From Pedobacter nanyangensis (GTDB taxonomy: Bacteria > Bacteroidota > Bacteroidia > Sphingobacteriales > Sphingobacteriaceae): DNA of 64,000 nucleotides. Below the pieces are notes generated by a model. It did not search any database, was not told the DNA's origin, and worked only from the letters and a program-made list of their open reading frames with translations. This document shows positions 8,655 to 17,008 of the stretch, one piece after another. Each line of letters starts with the position of its first letter. The stretch's first letter is position 1. The stretch lies in the NCBI RefSeq assembly GCF_003313505.1, contig NZ_QMHO01000004.1, forward strand, positions 42,868 to 106,867. The letters are read 5' to 3'. The position numbers were made by a program, and so were the translations under genes.

Positions 8655-9269
8655 ATGAACGAAAACACAACAAATAACAGCATCGGCATTGTAAGTTACG
8701 GCGCTGGCAATATTTTCTCCCTAACGGCAGCCTTAGACCGGCAAGGGATCAGCTACGGAATGGTTAACACAGAAGCCGACTTGGAAAAGTACAGCCACAT
8801 CATTATTCCGGGGGTGGGGCATGCTGGTGCGGCCATGCAAAAACTGCAACAAACCGGATTAGTTGATGCGATTAAAGCCCTCACCAAACCCGTGCTGGGC
8901 ATTTGTGTGGGCATGCAGCTCCTTACCAGCCATTCTGAAGAAGGAAATGCGGATTTATTGGACATTGTGCCCTTAAAAACTAAATTGTTTGACAGGGCGC
9001 TGGGAATAAAAATACCCCACATGGGATGGAACAATGTAAATTTTGCAAACAATCCGTTGTTTACCAATGTTAAACCTCATGCACAATTTTACTTTGTTCA
9101 TTCTTATTTTATTGAATATAACCCTATTTTTGACATCGCTTCGGTAACTTACGGCAATAAGTTTTCGGCAGCGGTACAAAAAAACAATTTCTTCGGCGTT
9201 CAATTCCATCCAGAAAAATCTGGCGAAGCCGGAGAACAGTTATTAAAAAACTTTTCAATGATCAGATAA
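8655..9269 (+). CDS. hisH: Imidazole glycerol phosphate synthase, glutaminase subunit
   Basis: HisH hydrolyses glutamine and passes ammonia to HisF. The 204-aa protein is a class I glutamine amidotransferase: oxyanion region IIPGVGHAG, nucleophile Cys in VLGICVGMQLL, and the His-Glu pair in FGVQFHPEKSGEAG. ATG at 8655 gives a nine-residue extension before IGIVSYGAGN; no later start fits better. It heads the hisH-hisA-hisF-hisIE half of the operon after the repeat-filled gap, so an internal promoter is possible although no clear TAnnTTTG was found. Confidence 0.96.
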   Translation: MNENTTNNSIGIVSYGAGNIFSLTAALDRQGISYGMVNTEADLEKYSHIIIPGVGHAGAAMQKLQQTGLVDAIKALTKPVLGICVGMQLLTSHSEEGNADLLDIVPLKTKLFDRALGIKIPHMGWNNVNFANNPLFTNVKPHAQFYFVHSYFIEYNPIFDIASVTYGNKFSAAVQKNNFFGVQFHPEKSGEAGEQLLKNFSMIR

Positions 9270-9316
9270 TTGGCTGACATGATAAATTTGAGGATTAGCT
9301 AATACCAGACAACCAC

Positions 9317-9354
9317 AACCTTTTTAATTTTAGACTTTTAACTTTAACTTATAG
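9317..9354. repeat. 7-bp-phased tract immediately before hisA
   Basis: Units AACCTTT, TTAATTT, TAGACTT, TTAACTT, TAACTTA end three bases before the hisA ATG, so the array occupies the place of the ribosome-binding region. Confidence 0.55.
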
Positions 9355-9357
9355 AAA

Positions 9358-10107
9358 ATGTATATCATTCCTGCAATTGATATTTTAGATGGCAAGGTAG
9401 TTCGCTTGCGTGAAGGCGACTACAACCAGAAAACTGAATACAACGTTTCTATCGAAGACATGATCGAGCAATATCGGTCTAACGGTACAGATTTTATCCA
9501 TATTATAGATTTGAATGGCGCCAAAGGCGATTTCAGCAATCAAAAAGCATTGTTCGAAATCATCAAAAAAACCGACATGAAAGTGCAATATGGTGGTGGT
9601 ATCCGCACTATTGAGCAGGTTACCAATTTGCTGGATGCGGGAATACACCGTGTAATTGTAGGCACCCAAGCCATCAGCAACCCTGATTTTTTACCGCAAC
9701 TAAGCGAGGCTTTTGCCAAAAAGGATGACTATGCCAACCGCATCGTGATTGCCATTGACGTATTAGATGAAGTGATCAAGTACTCTGGCTGGATGGAAAG
9801 CTCGCCGATTAAACTCATGGACTACGTGGACAAGTGCCTTGCTTTAGGCTTTTTCCGCTTTTTATGTACAGATATCAATAAAGACGGCAAGTTGGGCGGT
9901 ACTGCCGTAGCGCTTTATAAAAAACTGCTTGACCACTCGCCCATGATCAAACTCATTGCTTCTGGAGGCGTTAGTTCTATGGACGACATCAGGGAATTGG
10001 CCCAGCTACCCATCAGAAGTGTGGTAGTAGGCAAAGCCATTTACGAAAACCGAATCACCATTGAGGAAGTAAAGCAATGGAATTTGAAGGAGTTGAGTTC
10101 GATATAA
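9358..10107 (+). CDS. hisA: ProFAR isomerase (phosphoribosylformimino-AICAR-P isomerase)
   Basis: HisA isomerises ProFAR to PRFAR, a (beta/alpha)8 barrel with two-fold symmetry. The 249-aa sequence shows the N-terminal acid in MYIIPAIDILDGKVVRL, the phosphate-binding loops VQYGGGIRT and IASGGVSSMDD, and the second catalytic Asp in LCTDINKDG. These separate HisA from its paralogue HisF, which is encoded next. ATG at 9358 aligns with the usual family start. Confidence 0.96.
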   Translation: MYIIPAIDILDGKVVRLREGDYNQKTEYNVSIEDMIEQYRSNGTDFIHIIDLNGAKGDFSNQKALFEIIKKTDMKVQYGGGIRTIEQVTNLLDAGIHRVIVGTQAISNPDFLPQLSEAFAKKDDYANRIVIAIDVLDEVIKYSGWMESSPIKLMDYVDKCLALGFFRFLCTDINKDGKLGGTAVALYKKLLDHSPMIKLIASGGVSSMDDIRELAQLPIRSVVVGKAIYENRITIEEVKQWNLKELSSI

Positions 10108-10120
10108 AATAGATTAAAAG

Positions 10121-10211
10121 ATATTAGTAGTTAGTAGTTAGTATTTAGACTTTGTGCTATACCACTCACCACGGCAGCCTTTGCTGATTTCTAAATACTA
10201 ATATCTAAATA
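10121..10211. repeat. Inverted heptad array between hisA and hisF
   Basis: The left side steps through TTAGTAG, TTAGTAG, TTAGTAT, TTAGACT; the right side steps through TTTCTAA, ATACTAA, TATCTAA. TTAGTATTTAGA (10138-10149) and TCTAAATACTAA (10190-10201) are perfect reverse complements around a unique 40-bp centre, so the transcript can form a long hairpin in the spacer. Confidence 0.75.
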
Positions 10212-10224
10212 CCCAAACACCTCT

Positions 10225-10980
10225 ATGCTTTCTAAACGCATTATCCCCTGCCTGGATGTAAAAGATGGGCGAACCGTAAAAGGTGTAAACTTTGTTGACT
10301 TGCGAGATGCTGGCGACCCTGTAGAACTGGCCGCACAATATGCACAACAAGGTGCTGACGAACTCGTATTTTTAGATATTACCGCTACTCATGAGCGTCG
10401 TAAAACGATGATTGAGATGGTGAAAGCCGTAGCCAGGCAACTGAATATTCCTTTTACCATTGGGGGTGGCATTACCGAGATTGCAGACGCCGAGGCTTTG
10501 CTCAATGCAGGTGCCGACAAAATCAGCATCAACTCTGCAGCGGTGCGCAAGCCCAAACTGATCGAGGAACTGGCCAGGGCTTTCGGAGTGCAGTTTGTAG
10601 TAGTTGCTGTAGACACCAAACACATAGACGGAAAAAACTGGGTGCATTTAAACGGTGGACGATTGATTACTGAACTGCAAACCGAAGATTGGATTAAACA
10701 AGCCGAGGAATTAGGTGCTGGTGAAATACTGTTGACTTCAATGGATCACGATGGCACCAAGGCGGGCTTTGACTGCGATTTATTGAAAAAAGTAAACGAA
10801 ATGATCAATATTCCCATCATCGCATCGGGCGGAGCGGGAAATATGGCACATTTTACGGAAGTTTTCCAAAAAGCAAACGTTGATGCGGCCTTAGCGGCTT
10901 CGGTGTTTCATTATGGGGAGATTTTAATCCCAGATTTAAAACAGGAATTAAGCAAACATCAGATACCAGTAAGAATATAA
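10225..10980 (+). CDS. hisF: Imidazole glycerol phosphate synthase, cyclase subunit
   Basis: HisF closes the imidazole ring using ammonia from HisH, giving IGP and AICAR. The 251-aa (beta/alpha)8 barrel shows [20 protein letters not shown] with the catalytic Asp11, the [11 protein letters not shown] strand, phosphate loops TIGGGIT and IASGGAGN, and the second catalytic Asp in [13 protein letters not shown]. Length and motifs match the family fully. It is followed by a near-perfect inverted repeat before hisIE. Confidence 0.97.
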   Translation: MLSKRIIPCLDVKDGRTVKGVNFVDLRDAGDPVELAAQYAQQGADELVFLDITATHERRKTMIEMVKAVARQLNIPFTIGGGITEIADAEALLNAGADKISINSAAVRKPKLIEELARAFGVQFVVVAVDTKHIDGKNWVHLNGGRLITELQTEDWIKQAEELGAGEILLTSMDHDGTKAGFDCDLLKKVNEMINIPIIASGGAGNMAHFTEVFQKANVDAALAASVFHYGEILIPDLKQELSKHQIPVRI

Positions 10981-10988
10981 AACTGTAC

Positions 10989-11069
10989 CGTCATTGCGAG
11001 GTACGAAGCAATCCTAAAGCGATTAAAATACGCTAAAGTTATGAGATTGCTTCGTACCTCGCAATGACG
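10989..11069. repeat. REP-like element with perfect 25-bp arms
   Basis: The arm at 10989-11013 (starting CGTCATTGCGAGGTACGAAG) is the exact reverse complement of 11045-11069. The 31-bp centre contains a smaller AGCG/CGCT pair. The element occupies almost the whole hisF-hisIE spacer and is the best-preserved copy of this family here. Confidence 0.9.
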
Positions 11070-11086
11070 ACCTAACAAAACAACAA

Positions 11087-11692
11087 ATGAGCAACATCAA
11101 TACCAGCCAAATAGATTTTACCAAAACGGACGGCTTAGTTCCCGTAGTAGTGCAAGACAACCAGACTTTAGAAGTGCTGATGCTGGGCTATATGAATGCC
11201 GAAGCTTTTCAAAAAACACAACAAGAAGGGAAAGTCACCTTTTTTTCTCGCTCTAAAAACCGTTTATGGACAAAGGGCGAAGAAAGCGGTAATTTTTTAT
11301 TTGTCCAGTCTGTTGCTTTGGATTGTGACCATGATACCATATTGATTAAAGCGAATCCTGTTGGACCAACTTGTCATACTGGCTCAAGAAGTTGCTTTAA
11401 AACAGCATTCAACCAAAACTTCATCTTCGAACTGGAAAACATTATTAACGATAGGTACGAAAACCCAGTGGAGGGTTCCTACATTAATAAGATGCGGGGA
11501 AAGGGGTTAAATAAAATAGCCCAAAAAGTTGGCGAGGAAGGTGTGGAAACCGTGATAGCTGCCCTGGCTGAAACGAGGGAAGATTTGATTAACGAGGCTT
11601 CAGACTTGGTTTTTCATTTAATGTTTTTACTCAAAGAGAAAGGATTAAGCATTAAGGATATTGCTGAAAATTTAGAGAAAAGGCATAAGTAA
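11087..11692 (+). CDS. hisI: Bifunctional phosphoribosyl-AMP cyclohydrolase / phosphoribosyl-ATP pyrophosphatase
   Basis: A HisIE fusion of 201 aa. The N-terminal HisI half (about residues 1-110) has LVPVVVQDNQTLEVLMLGYM, the Zn-binding VALDCDHDTILIKA and PTCHTGSRSCF. The C-terminal HisE half has the MazG-like helical signature NKIAQKVGEEGVETVIAAL and LINEASDLVFHLMFLL. Together they perform steps 2 and 3 of the pathway. This is the last gene of the operon. No strong terminator follows; the next genes are on the opposite strand. Confidence 0.97.
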   Translation: MSNINTSQIDFTKTDGLVPVVVQDNQTLEVLMLGYMNAEAFQKTQQEGKVTFFSRSKNRLWTKGEESGNFLFVQSVALDCDHDTILIKANPVGPTCHTGSRSCFKTAFNQNFIFELENIINDRYENPVEGSYINKMRGKGLNKIAQKVGEEGVETVIAALAETREDLINEASDLVFHLMFLLKEKGLSIKDIAENLEKRHK

Positions 11693-11715
11693 TCCATTTA
11701 GATAAACACAGGCTT

Positions 11716-11861
11716 TTCGTCATTTTGAAGTAGTTCGTCATGTTATCAACTAAAGGATAATTGAAATAAGAAAAGCTCATGCTAACGATATGTGTATTTA
11801 CTAATCGTTAGATTTAACTTCGTTGATTTTCCATTCTACTTATTCTTCATCGAAATGGACG
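11716..11861. repeat. Degraded REP-like element between the his and crt clusters
   Basis: TTTCGTCATTTTGAAG on the left and TTCATCGAAATGGACG on the right resemble the outer arms of the 4388-4480 element with mismatches and inserted sequence; the inner GATTTAACTTCGTTGA also occurs at about 33984. No gene is seen in this 176-bp gap. Confidence 0.4.
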
Positions 11862-11868
11862 CAGATAG

Positions 11869-12570
11869 CTATTTTACTCCCCTACTGCGCTTTAACAGAA
11901 ACTTCTCATAAAGCAGAATATTCAAACCGATAAGGCTCATCCCATAAAAAACGTCTTCAAAAGGGATGGTTTTTATACGCAACCCGATGATTTCACTGCT
12001 ATTGTACCAAACAATGGGTGCCTCCAGCCCTGTTCCTGTCAACACGCCATTCACAAGCAAAAATGGAATGATCATGATGAGGTAGGTGAAATAAAATTGC
12101 CCCAACCAGTTGGGCTTTTTCACAAATGCCAAATAGGAAATCAGCAAAATAAACACCACAAAATTCATCATCGGGTACATTTTATGATAGAAGCAAAACA
12201 ACATCACCACTCCAAAAAGTACCAGAAGAATAGAAATTGCTTTGGTGGGATATTTTCTCAGTGATTGTTCCTTCCAAACGCCAAAACAGTGGTATGAAAA
12301 TAAGCAGGCATACGGAATGCACAGAAAAAACAATATTTCTTCAATGGGCAGGCCCCATATAAAAACCCCAATCACATAATCGGGATTAAAGCCCCACACG
12401 CCTTTTTGAGTAAACCAAACATCCCAAACTAAAAATAAAACCGTAGTGATGATATTGGCGGGCAAAAAAGCCTTCACATTTTTCCAAAACATCAATTTCG
12501 GATGAAAGGAACACAAAAATGGCACAATCACCGAAAAGAAGTTAACAAGCAAATAGGTATATGGTTTCAT
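11869..12570 (-). CDS. Lycopene beta-cyclase, CrtYcd membrane type
   Basis: A 233-aa integral membrane protein with about seven hydrophobic helices and the lycopene cyclase domain seen in CrtYc/CrtYd of actinobacteria, fungi and Bacteroidota. Two tandem half-domains can be seen; the motif VFIWGLPIEEILFFLCIPY carries the acidic pair typical of the catalytic PxEE region. It would convert lycopene to beta-carotene. The start overlaps the 3' end of crtZ by 4 bp. It is last in the seven-gene crt operon. Family is confident from motif, topology and context; cyclisation at both ends is assumed. Confidence 0.88.
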   Translation of the reverse strand: MKPYTYLLVNFFSVIVPFLCSFHPKLMFWKNVKAFLPANIITTVLFLVWDVWFTQKGVWGFNPDYVIGVFIWGLPIEEILFFLCIPYACLFSYHCFGVWKEQSLRKYPTKAISILLVLFGVVMLFCFYHKMYPMMNFVVFILLISYLAFVKKPNWLGQFYFTYLIMIIPFLLVNGVLTGTGLEAPIVWYNSSEIIGLRIKTIPFEDVFYGMSLIGLNILLYEKFLLKRSRGVK

Positions 12571-13049
12571 GAGGTTTTTTGCTGCATTTTCTGTTGGCGT
12601 ACAGCTTCTTTAAAATATTTAAAAGGCACCCAAAGCATGCCGAAACATTCGCCATGGTGTTTGCCCAAATGTTTATGGTGCATTTTATGTGCTCTTCTAA
12701 TGGCCTTCAAATAAATATTATTGGTATTTCTGAACCATTTAAAACGTTGATGGATAAAAATATCATGCACCAGGAAGTAGCAAAAGCCATATAAGGTAAT
12801 GCCTGCGGCGGTGCCTATCATCACGGCGTTGCCCCAAATGGAGCCAAATAAAAACAATAAAATTCCAGGTGTGGCAAAAATCAGGAAAAAGAAATCGTTT
12901 TTTTCAAAAACCTGTCCATCATCCTTTTTGTGATGATCCTTGTGCAAACTCCACAGCCAACCATGCATCAGGTATTTGTGTGCCAGCCAGGCCACACACT
13001 CCATTGCCACAAAAGCCAATACTACACAAACAATTATTGTTAAAACCAT
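12567..13049 (-). CDS. crtZ: Beta-carotene hydroxylase (fatty acid hydroxylase superfamily)
   Basis: A di-iron membrane hydroxylase that converts beta-carotene to zeaxanthin via cryptoxanthin. The four His motifs are present: HKYLMH, HKDHH, HDIFIHQRF and RRAHKMHHKH, between hydrophobic helices. ATG at 13049 (MVLTIIVCVVLAF, 160 aa) is chosen over an upstream in-frame start at 13097, because it sits one base after the stop of the preceding gene and begins at the first transmembrane helix. It overlaps the cyclase gene by 4 bp. Confidence 0.92.
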   Translation of the reverse strand: MVLTIIVCVVLAFVAMECVAWLAHKYLMHGWLWSLHKDHHKKDDGQVFEKNDFFFLIFATPGILLFLFGSIWGNAVMIGTAAGITLYGFCYFLVHDIFIHQRFKWFRNTNNIYLKAIRRAHKMHHKHLGKHHGECFGMLWVPFKYFKEAVRQQKMQQKTS

Positions 13050-13050
13050 T

Positions 13051-13515
13051 TTATTTCGATTTAAAGATGGCCTTGACCTGTTCTGTTCTATAATCAAAAA
13101 TTTGGTCCAGTTTTTTGCGCACTATCAATTGATTTATCAACTGTCCTAGCCACCCCAAAGAAATGGCATAGGTCACCTTGTCTTTCATCAAAACGGAACC
13201 GCCTTTTTCTTCAAAAATATGCTCGTGATGCCAATACGCATAAGGCCCTTTCAATTGTTCGTCTACAAATGAATAGGGTGCGTTTACCGCCCTAATCTGG
13301 CTGATCCATTTTAACGGAATACGTGCCAAAGGCCTCACCAGGTATTCGATGACCAGGCCGTTGTGTATATGCGCAGGCAAATCTTTTGTCATCACCTTAA
13401 AATCCATCTCTACCGGCGTAATTTTGGCAAGGTTACTTGGGTTGCTAAAAAAGTCCCAAGCCTCCAACGAGGTAATGGGCAAAACGGTTTCTCTATATAA
13501 TTCGTACTTTTTCAT
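13051..13515 (-). CDS. SRPBCC-fold protein of the carotenoid cluster
   Basis: A 154-aa soluble protein that looks like the START/polyketide-cyclase-like (SRPBCC) superfamily: an N-terminal strand with TSLEAWDFFSNPSNLAKITP, a central RIPLKWISQIRAVNAPYSF strand pair, and a C-terminal helix. Related proteins are annotated as cell division inhibitor-like or cyclase/dehydrase and occur beside crt genes in other Bacteroidota. The hydrophobic cavity of this fold could bind an isoprenoid or carotenoid, which is inference. It overlaps idi by 4 bp and lies one base before crtZ, so it is certainly part of the operon. Confidence 0.75.
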   Translation of the reverse strand: MKKYELYRETVLPITSLEAWDFFSNPSNLAKITPVEMDFKVMTKDLPAHIHNGLVIEYLVRPLARIPLKWISQIRAVNAPYSFVDEQLKGPYAYWHHEHIFEEKGGSVLMKDKVTYAISLGWLGQLINQLIVRKKLDQIFDYRTEQVKAIFKSK

Positions 13516-14045
13516 GTGCTAAGCAAGCCATCTAAAAGGTTTTTCTTCAATACTTCTGCCAAAATGATCTTGAACCAAGGGGTGTATTGGCCTGGATTGG
13601 TCATTACATCAGCCTGCAGCTGGTCCAAGGCTACATACTTCCAACCCGCTACTTCAGTGTCATCGGGTTGCGGTATGCCTAAAAATCTTCCCAAAAACAC
13701 ATGATCAAATTCATGTTCAAATAATCCACCGCCCACATCTGCCTGATAAATGAAACTGTAAACCCAACTTGTTTCGCAAGCAATTCCCATTTCTTCCCGT
13801 AAACGTCTGTTCACGGCATTCTGCAAGGTTTCTCCCGCCCTTGGGTGGCTACAACAGGTGTTGGTCCACATGCCGCCGCAATGATATTTATCAAGCGCAC
13901 GTTGTTGCAGCAGCACTTCATTTTTATCGTTCATTAAAAAAACAGAAAAAGCACGGTGCAGTTTGGCCTCCTGATGAGCCTGCATCTTCTCCATCAAACC
14001 AATCTCTCTATCTTCGGCATCAACCAATATTACTTCTTCTTTCAT
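13512..14045 (-). CDS. idi: Isopentenyl-diphosphate delta-isomerase, type I
   Basis: A Nudix-fold isomerase of IPP and DMAPP, which sets the supply of allylic precursor for GGPP and carotenoids. The 177-aa protein has HRAFSVFLMND, the catalytic Cys region MWTNTCCSHPRAGE, and the Nudix-like helix AVNRRLREEMGI with metal-binding Glu residues. The length is typical of bacterial type I enzymes. It overlaps its neighbours by 4 bp on both sides (ATGA junctions), supporting translational coupling in the crt operon. Confidence 0.95.
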   Translation of the reverse strand: MKEEVILVDAEDREIGLMEKMQAHQEAKLHRAFSVFLMNDKNEVLLQQRALDKYHCGGMWTNTCCSHPRAGETLQNAVNRRLREEMGIACETSWVYSFIYQADVGGGLFEHEFDHVFLGRFLGIPQPDDTEVAGWKYVALDQLQADVMTNPGQYTPWFKIILAEVLKKNLLDGLLST

Positions 14046-14545
14046 TTGGTGGCTATGGCTAATAGTTGTTGCTCTTGGGGCGTTAATTCTTGAACTTTCA
14101 TAAACGAAATAATGGTTTTGGCCAGTTGTTCATCTATTTCATGATTGCCCAAGCTATTTAAAATTTGCTTTTTATCCATGTTGATATGGCGATTATAGCC
14201 CAATATGGCCGGCGCAGATACTTGGGTGGCATACCTTAAAAACACCAGTTCTACGTTATCATTATCTTTTGAAATGGCCGTGTTAAGCATTTTCTTTCCG
14301 GCATTAAAATAGCTCAGCTTTGTAAAGGGGTTGAAAACGTGTTTAGCCATCACCATTTTGGTTGCCCCACGATATCCCAGCACAAAAGCACTCTGCTCTT
14401 GTTTCTCTAAAATTGAAAGCAGATTTTGCGCCATTTGCTTACTATCTACCGATTTAGCGTACATTGACCTGATGTTCTGCTTTGACGAATCTGCCAAAAG
14501 CGAAAAAAAAGCCGAAATCAATAAAACAATTGGTTTAACCCACAT
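14042..14545 (-). CDS. Conserved hypothetical protein in the carotenoid operon
   Basis: I do not recognise a named family. With ATG at 14545 (MWVKPIVLLISAFFSLLA) the product is 167 aa with an N-terminal hydrophobic segment that could be a signal peptide or anchor. An in-frame start at 14578 would lie deep inside crtB and add a hydrophilic stretch, so it is less likely. The body is mostly helical (FVLGYRGATKMVMAKHV, FNAGKKMLNTAISK, VELVFLRYATQVSAPAILGY) and resembles uncharacterised TPR-like proteins. It overlaps crtB by 11 bp and idi by 4 bp. Its fixed position between crtB and idi suggests a role in carotenoid synthesis or membrane placement, but none is shown. Confidence 0.75.
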   Translation of the reverse strand: MWVKPIVLLISAFFSLLADSSKQNIRSMYAKSVDSKQMAQNLLSILEKQEQSAFVLGYRGATKMVMAKHVFNPFTKLSYFNAGKKMLNTAISKDNDNVELVFLRYATQVSAPAILGYNRHINMDKKQILNSLGNHEIDEQLAKTIISFMKVQELTPQEQQLLAIATK

Positions 14546-15389
14546 TGGCAGATAATTTTCCGGTAACCTGCGGCACAAAAAAAGTGTTCAACATCAACAA
14601 GGCCTTTTGAAAATCAGGCACCCTTACCCTTTTTTCCATAATGTGCTTAGCAGGAATTCCCTGTATTTTCCTAAATAATGATTTATAGTAAACGTAGGCC
14701 AAATATACGCCCTTTTTTGCGCAACGCGGCAATTTGGCAATACCTATCAGCGCCTCGTCAAATTCAGCTTTAATTTCCTGTTCAATCAGGGCCTTATCTT
14801 CTTCAGTAAAACAATTAAAATCCATATTAGGGAAATACATCCTGCCCAACTCCAGATGATCAGCTTTGATATCCCTTAAAAAGTTCACTTTCTGAAATGC
14901 CGAGCCCAATTTCATGGCAGCATGCCTTAAAGTACGATATTCATGGGCATCGCCGTTGCAAAAAACCTTCAAGCACATTAGGCCCACTACTTCGGCCGAG
15001 CCAAAAATGTATTTTTCATACAACTGCTTGGTGTAAACCTGCTTTTCTAAATCCATTTCCATACTATCTAAAAAGGCTTCGATCAGTTCTACGTCAATTT
15101 GATATTGATGTACTGTTTGCTGAAAACTATTGATGATTGGATTTAAGCTGATTTTACTTTCCAAGGCTGCGTATGTTTCCATTTTTAACTGCGCCAATAA
15201 GCCTTTTCTATCATAGCCTTGAAAAGAATCCACCACTTCATCGGCCAATCTCACAAAACCATAAATGGCAAATATAGCCGGCCTGATACTAGGTGATAAA
15301 AATTTAATTCCCAGCGAAAAGGACGTGCTATAACTTTGCGTGGTAATTTGACTACATTTGGCCGAGACTTGGTCGAACAGTGCTTTCAT
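14535..15389 (-). CDS. crtB: Phytoene synthase
   Basis: A squalene/phytoene synthase family enzyme (284 aa) that condenses two GGPP into 15-cis-phytoene. It shows SYSTSFSLGIKFL near the N-terminus, the first Asp-rich motif at residues 50-54 (VRLADEVVDS), and the second in FLRDIKADHLELGRMYFP, which bind the diphosphates through Mg. It starts 5 bp after the stop of crtI. No GGPP synthase gene (crtE) is in the window, so that substrate comes from elsewhere. Confidence 0.95.
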   Translation of the reverse strand: MKALFDQVSAKCSQITTQSYSTSFSLGIKFLSPSIRPAIFAIYGFVRLADEVVDSFQGYDRKGLLAQLKMETYAALESKISLNPIINSFQQTVHQYQIDVELIEAFLDSMEMDLEKQVYTKQLYEKYIFGSAEVVGLMCLKVFCNGDAHEYRTLRHAAMKLGSAFQKVNFLRDIKADHLELGRMYFPNMDFNCFTEEDKALIEQEIKAEFDEALIGIAKLPRCAKKGVYLAYVYYKSLFRKIQGIPAKHIMEKRVRVPDFQKALLMLNTFFVPQVTGKLSANVG

Positions 15390-15393
15390 CTAC

Positions 15394-16878
15394 TTATTTT
15401 TGATGTTTTACAATATAATTGGCTACCACTTGTCCAGAAATAATGGCTGGCGGAACACCAGGCCCTGGCACAGTGAGCTGCCCCGTATAGTATAAGTTTT
15501 TGATCTTTTTGTTTTTGATAGATGGTTTTAATAGGGCAGTTTGCGCCAGGGTATTGGCTAAACCGTAAGCATTCCCTTTAAAGGCATTGTAATCATTTAC
15601 AAAATTGGTATAGGCATAGGTAGTTTTGCTGACGATGTTTTCGCGGAACTTCTCGCCACAAAAATCCTCCAACCTGTCTACCAGTTCTTCGAAATATTTA
15701 GTCCTGATTTCTTCGGTATCTGTTAGCCCCGGTGCAACGGGAATAAGCATAAACAAATTCTCCATGCCTTTTGGGGCTACCGAAGGGTCTGTTTTTGATG
15801 GGCAGCACACATAATAAAGAGGATTTTCAGGCCATTCTAGTGTTTCATAGATTGCTTGAGCATGTTTTTCAAAATCAGTTTCGAAGAAGAGGTTATGGTG
15901 CTGTAGTTTAGGCAGTTTTTTATTTACACCAACGTAATATAGCAAACATGAAGGCGCCATTACCCGTTTATCCCAATAACTTTCTGTATAGTTGCTCAAC
16001 GTTTTTGGCAACAGCTGTTGATCTATGTGGTGATAATCGCCCGCTCCTATTACCATATCTGCGGCGATCTCTGTATCGGCAGTGATCACTTTTTTCACTT
16101 TACGATCAAACACCTCGATAGCCGTTACGGCGGTTCCGGTTTTAAAGTCAACTCCTTTTTCTAACGCTAACAGATGCATGGCTTGGGCCAATTTGCCAAA
16201 ACCTCCCATTGGATACCAGGTGCCCAATTTAATATCGGCATAATTCATCATGCTGTACAAAGCAGGAATGTTTTTGGGAACCGCTCCCAGGAACAATACT
16301 GGAAACTCCAACAACTGCAACAATTTGGGCGATTTGAAATAGCGCCGCACATGCTTGGCAAAGGACTGTAGCAAGTCCATTTTGGATGCGGCTTTCATTA
16401 CCTTAACATCCATAAATTCGAATAGGCTTAAACTTGGTTTGTGCACAAATTCGTTAATGCCTACTTTATATTTATACTCGGCCTCTGCCAAAAACTTATC
16501 CAGTTGAGCTCCACTACCCAATTCAATTGTTTCAAAAGCGTTTCTTAAGGCTTCGTAATTGGCAGGTACAGATAGCACGTCATCTTTACCATAAATTACC
16601 TGATAGGAAGGATCAAGCCGTTTTAGCTCGAAATATTCTGACACAGATTTCCCAAATTGATTGAAAAATTTCTCCATCACATCAGGCATCCAATACCAAC
16701 TGGGCCCCATATCAAAGGAAAAACCATCCTTTTCAAAAACTCTGGCCCTGCCCCCTACTTCCTGGTTTTTTTCCACTACGGTAACCTTATAGCCTTTATC
16801 GGCTAAAGTAATGGCCGCACTTAGTCCGGCGAAACCAGCTCCAATAACAACTACATGTGGGGGATTTTTAACCATCAT
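15394..16878 (-). CDS. crtI: Phytoene desaturase (CrtI family)
   Basis: An FAD-dependent desaturase and isomerase that turns phytoene into lycopene. The 494-aa sequence has the Rossmann motif VVIGAGFAGLSAAITLA near residue 10, the following GGRARVFEKDGFSFDMGPS, and the C-terminal carotenoid-oxidoreductase signature NLYYTGQLTVPGPGVPPAI. Two ATG codons in a row (16878, 16875) are possible starts. First gene of the crt operon; a TAAGTTTG promoter box and a long inverted repeat lie directly upstream. Confidence 0.95.
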   Translation of the reverse strand: MMVKNPPHVVVIGAGFAGLSAAITLADKGYKVTVVEKNQEVGGRARVFEKDGFSFDMGPSWYWMPDVMEKFFNQFGKSVSEYFELKRLDPSYQVIYGKDDVLSVPANYEALRNAFETIELGSGAQLDKFLAEAEYKYKVGINEFVHKPSLSLFEFMDVKVMKAASKMDLLQSFAKHVRRYFKSPKLLQLLEFPVLFLGAVPKNIPALYSMMNYADIKLGTWYPMGGFGKLAQAMHLLALEKGVDFKTGTAVTAIEVFDRKVKKVITADTEIAADMVIGAGDYHHIDQQLLPKTLSNYTESYWDKRVMAPSCLLYYVGVNKKLPKLQHHNLFFETDFEKHAQAIYETLEWPENPLYYVCCPSKTDPSVAPKGMENLFMLIPVAPGLTDTEEIRTKYFEELVDRLEDFCGEKFRENIVSKTTYAYTNFVNDYNAFKGNAYGLANTLAQTALLKPSIKNKKIKNLYYTGQLTVPGPGVPPAIISGQVVANYIVKHQK

Positions 16879-16889
16879 CTTTCAGTGAA

Positions 16890-16944
16890 CAAACTTAACT
16901 TTATTTTGTTTAACTTTTTTAAAAAAAAATTAAACAAAATAAAG
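16890..16944 (-). promoter_or_regulatory. crt operon promoter with putative CarH-type operator
   Basis: On the minus strand TAAGTTTG (plus 16890-16897) fits the Bacteroidota -7 box, 12 bp before the crtI ATG. Just upstream, CTTTATTTTGTTTAA (16899-16913) and its exact reverse complement (16930-16944) form a perfect 15-bp inverted repeat around 16 bp. No good -33 box is seen. Half-site TTAAACAA fits the nTnnACAn pattern I recall for MerR-type CarA/CarH operators. Confidence 0.65.
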
Positions 16945-17008
16945 AACAACAATATTAGCCGATCAACGAATAGCTGAAACGTAAAACAGTTAGGATTTTT
17001 AGCGGGCT

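Noticed and set aside
8655..8657. Separate promoter for the hisHAF-IE half
   Set aside because: No TAnnTTTG box at proper distance was found in 8450-8650, so only a possibility is mentioned.
8417..8689. 90-codon minus-strand ORF across the hisB-hisH gap
   Set aside because: It runs into the hisH coding sequence and covers dispersed palindromes; no domain is seen.
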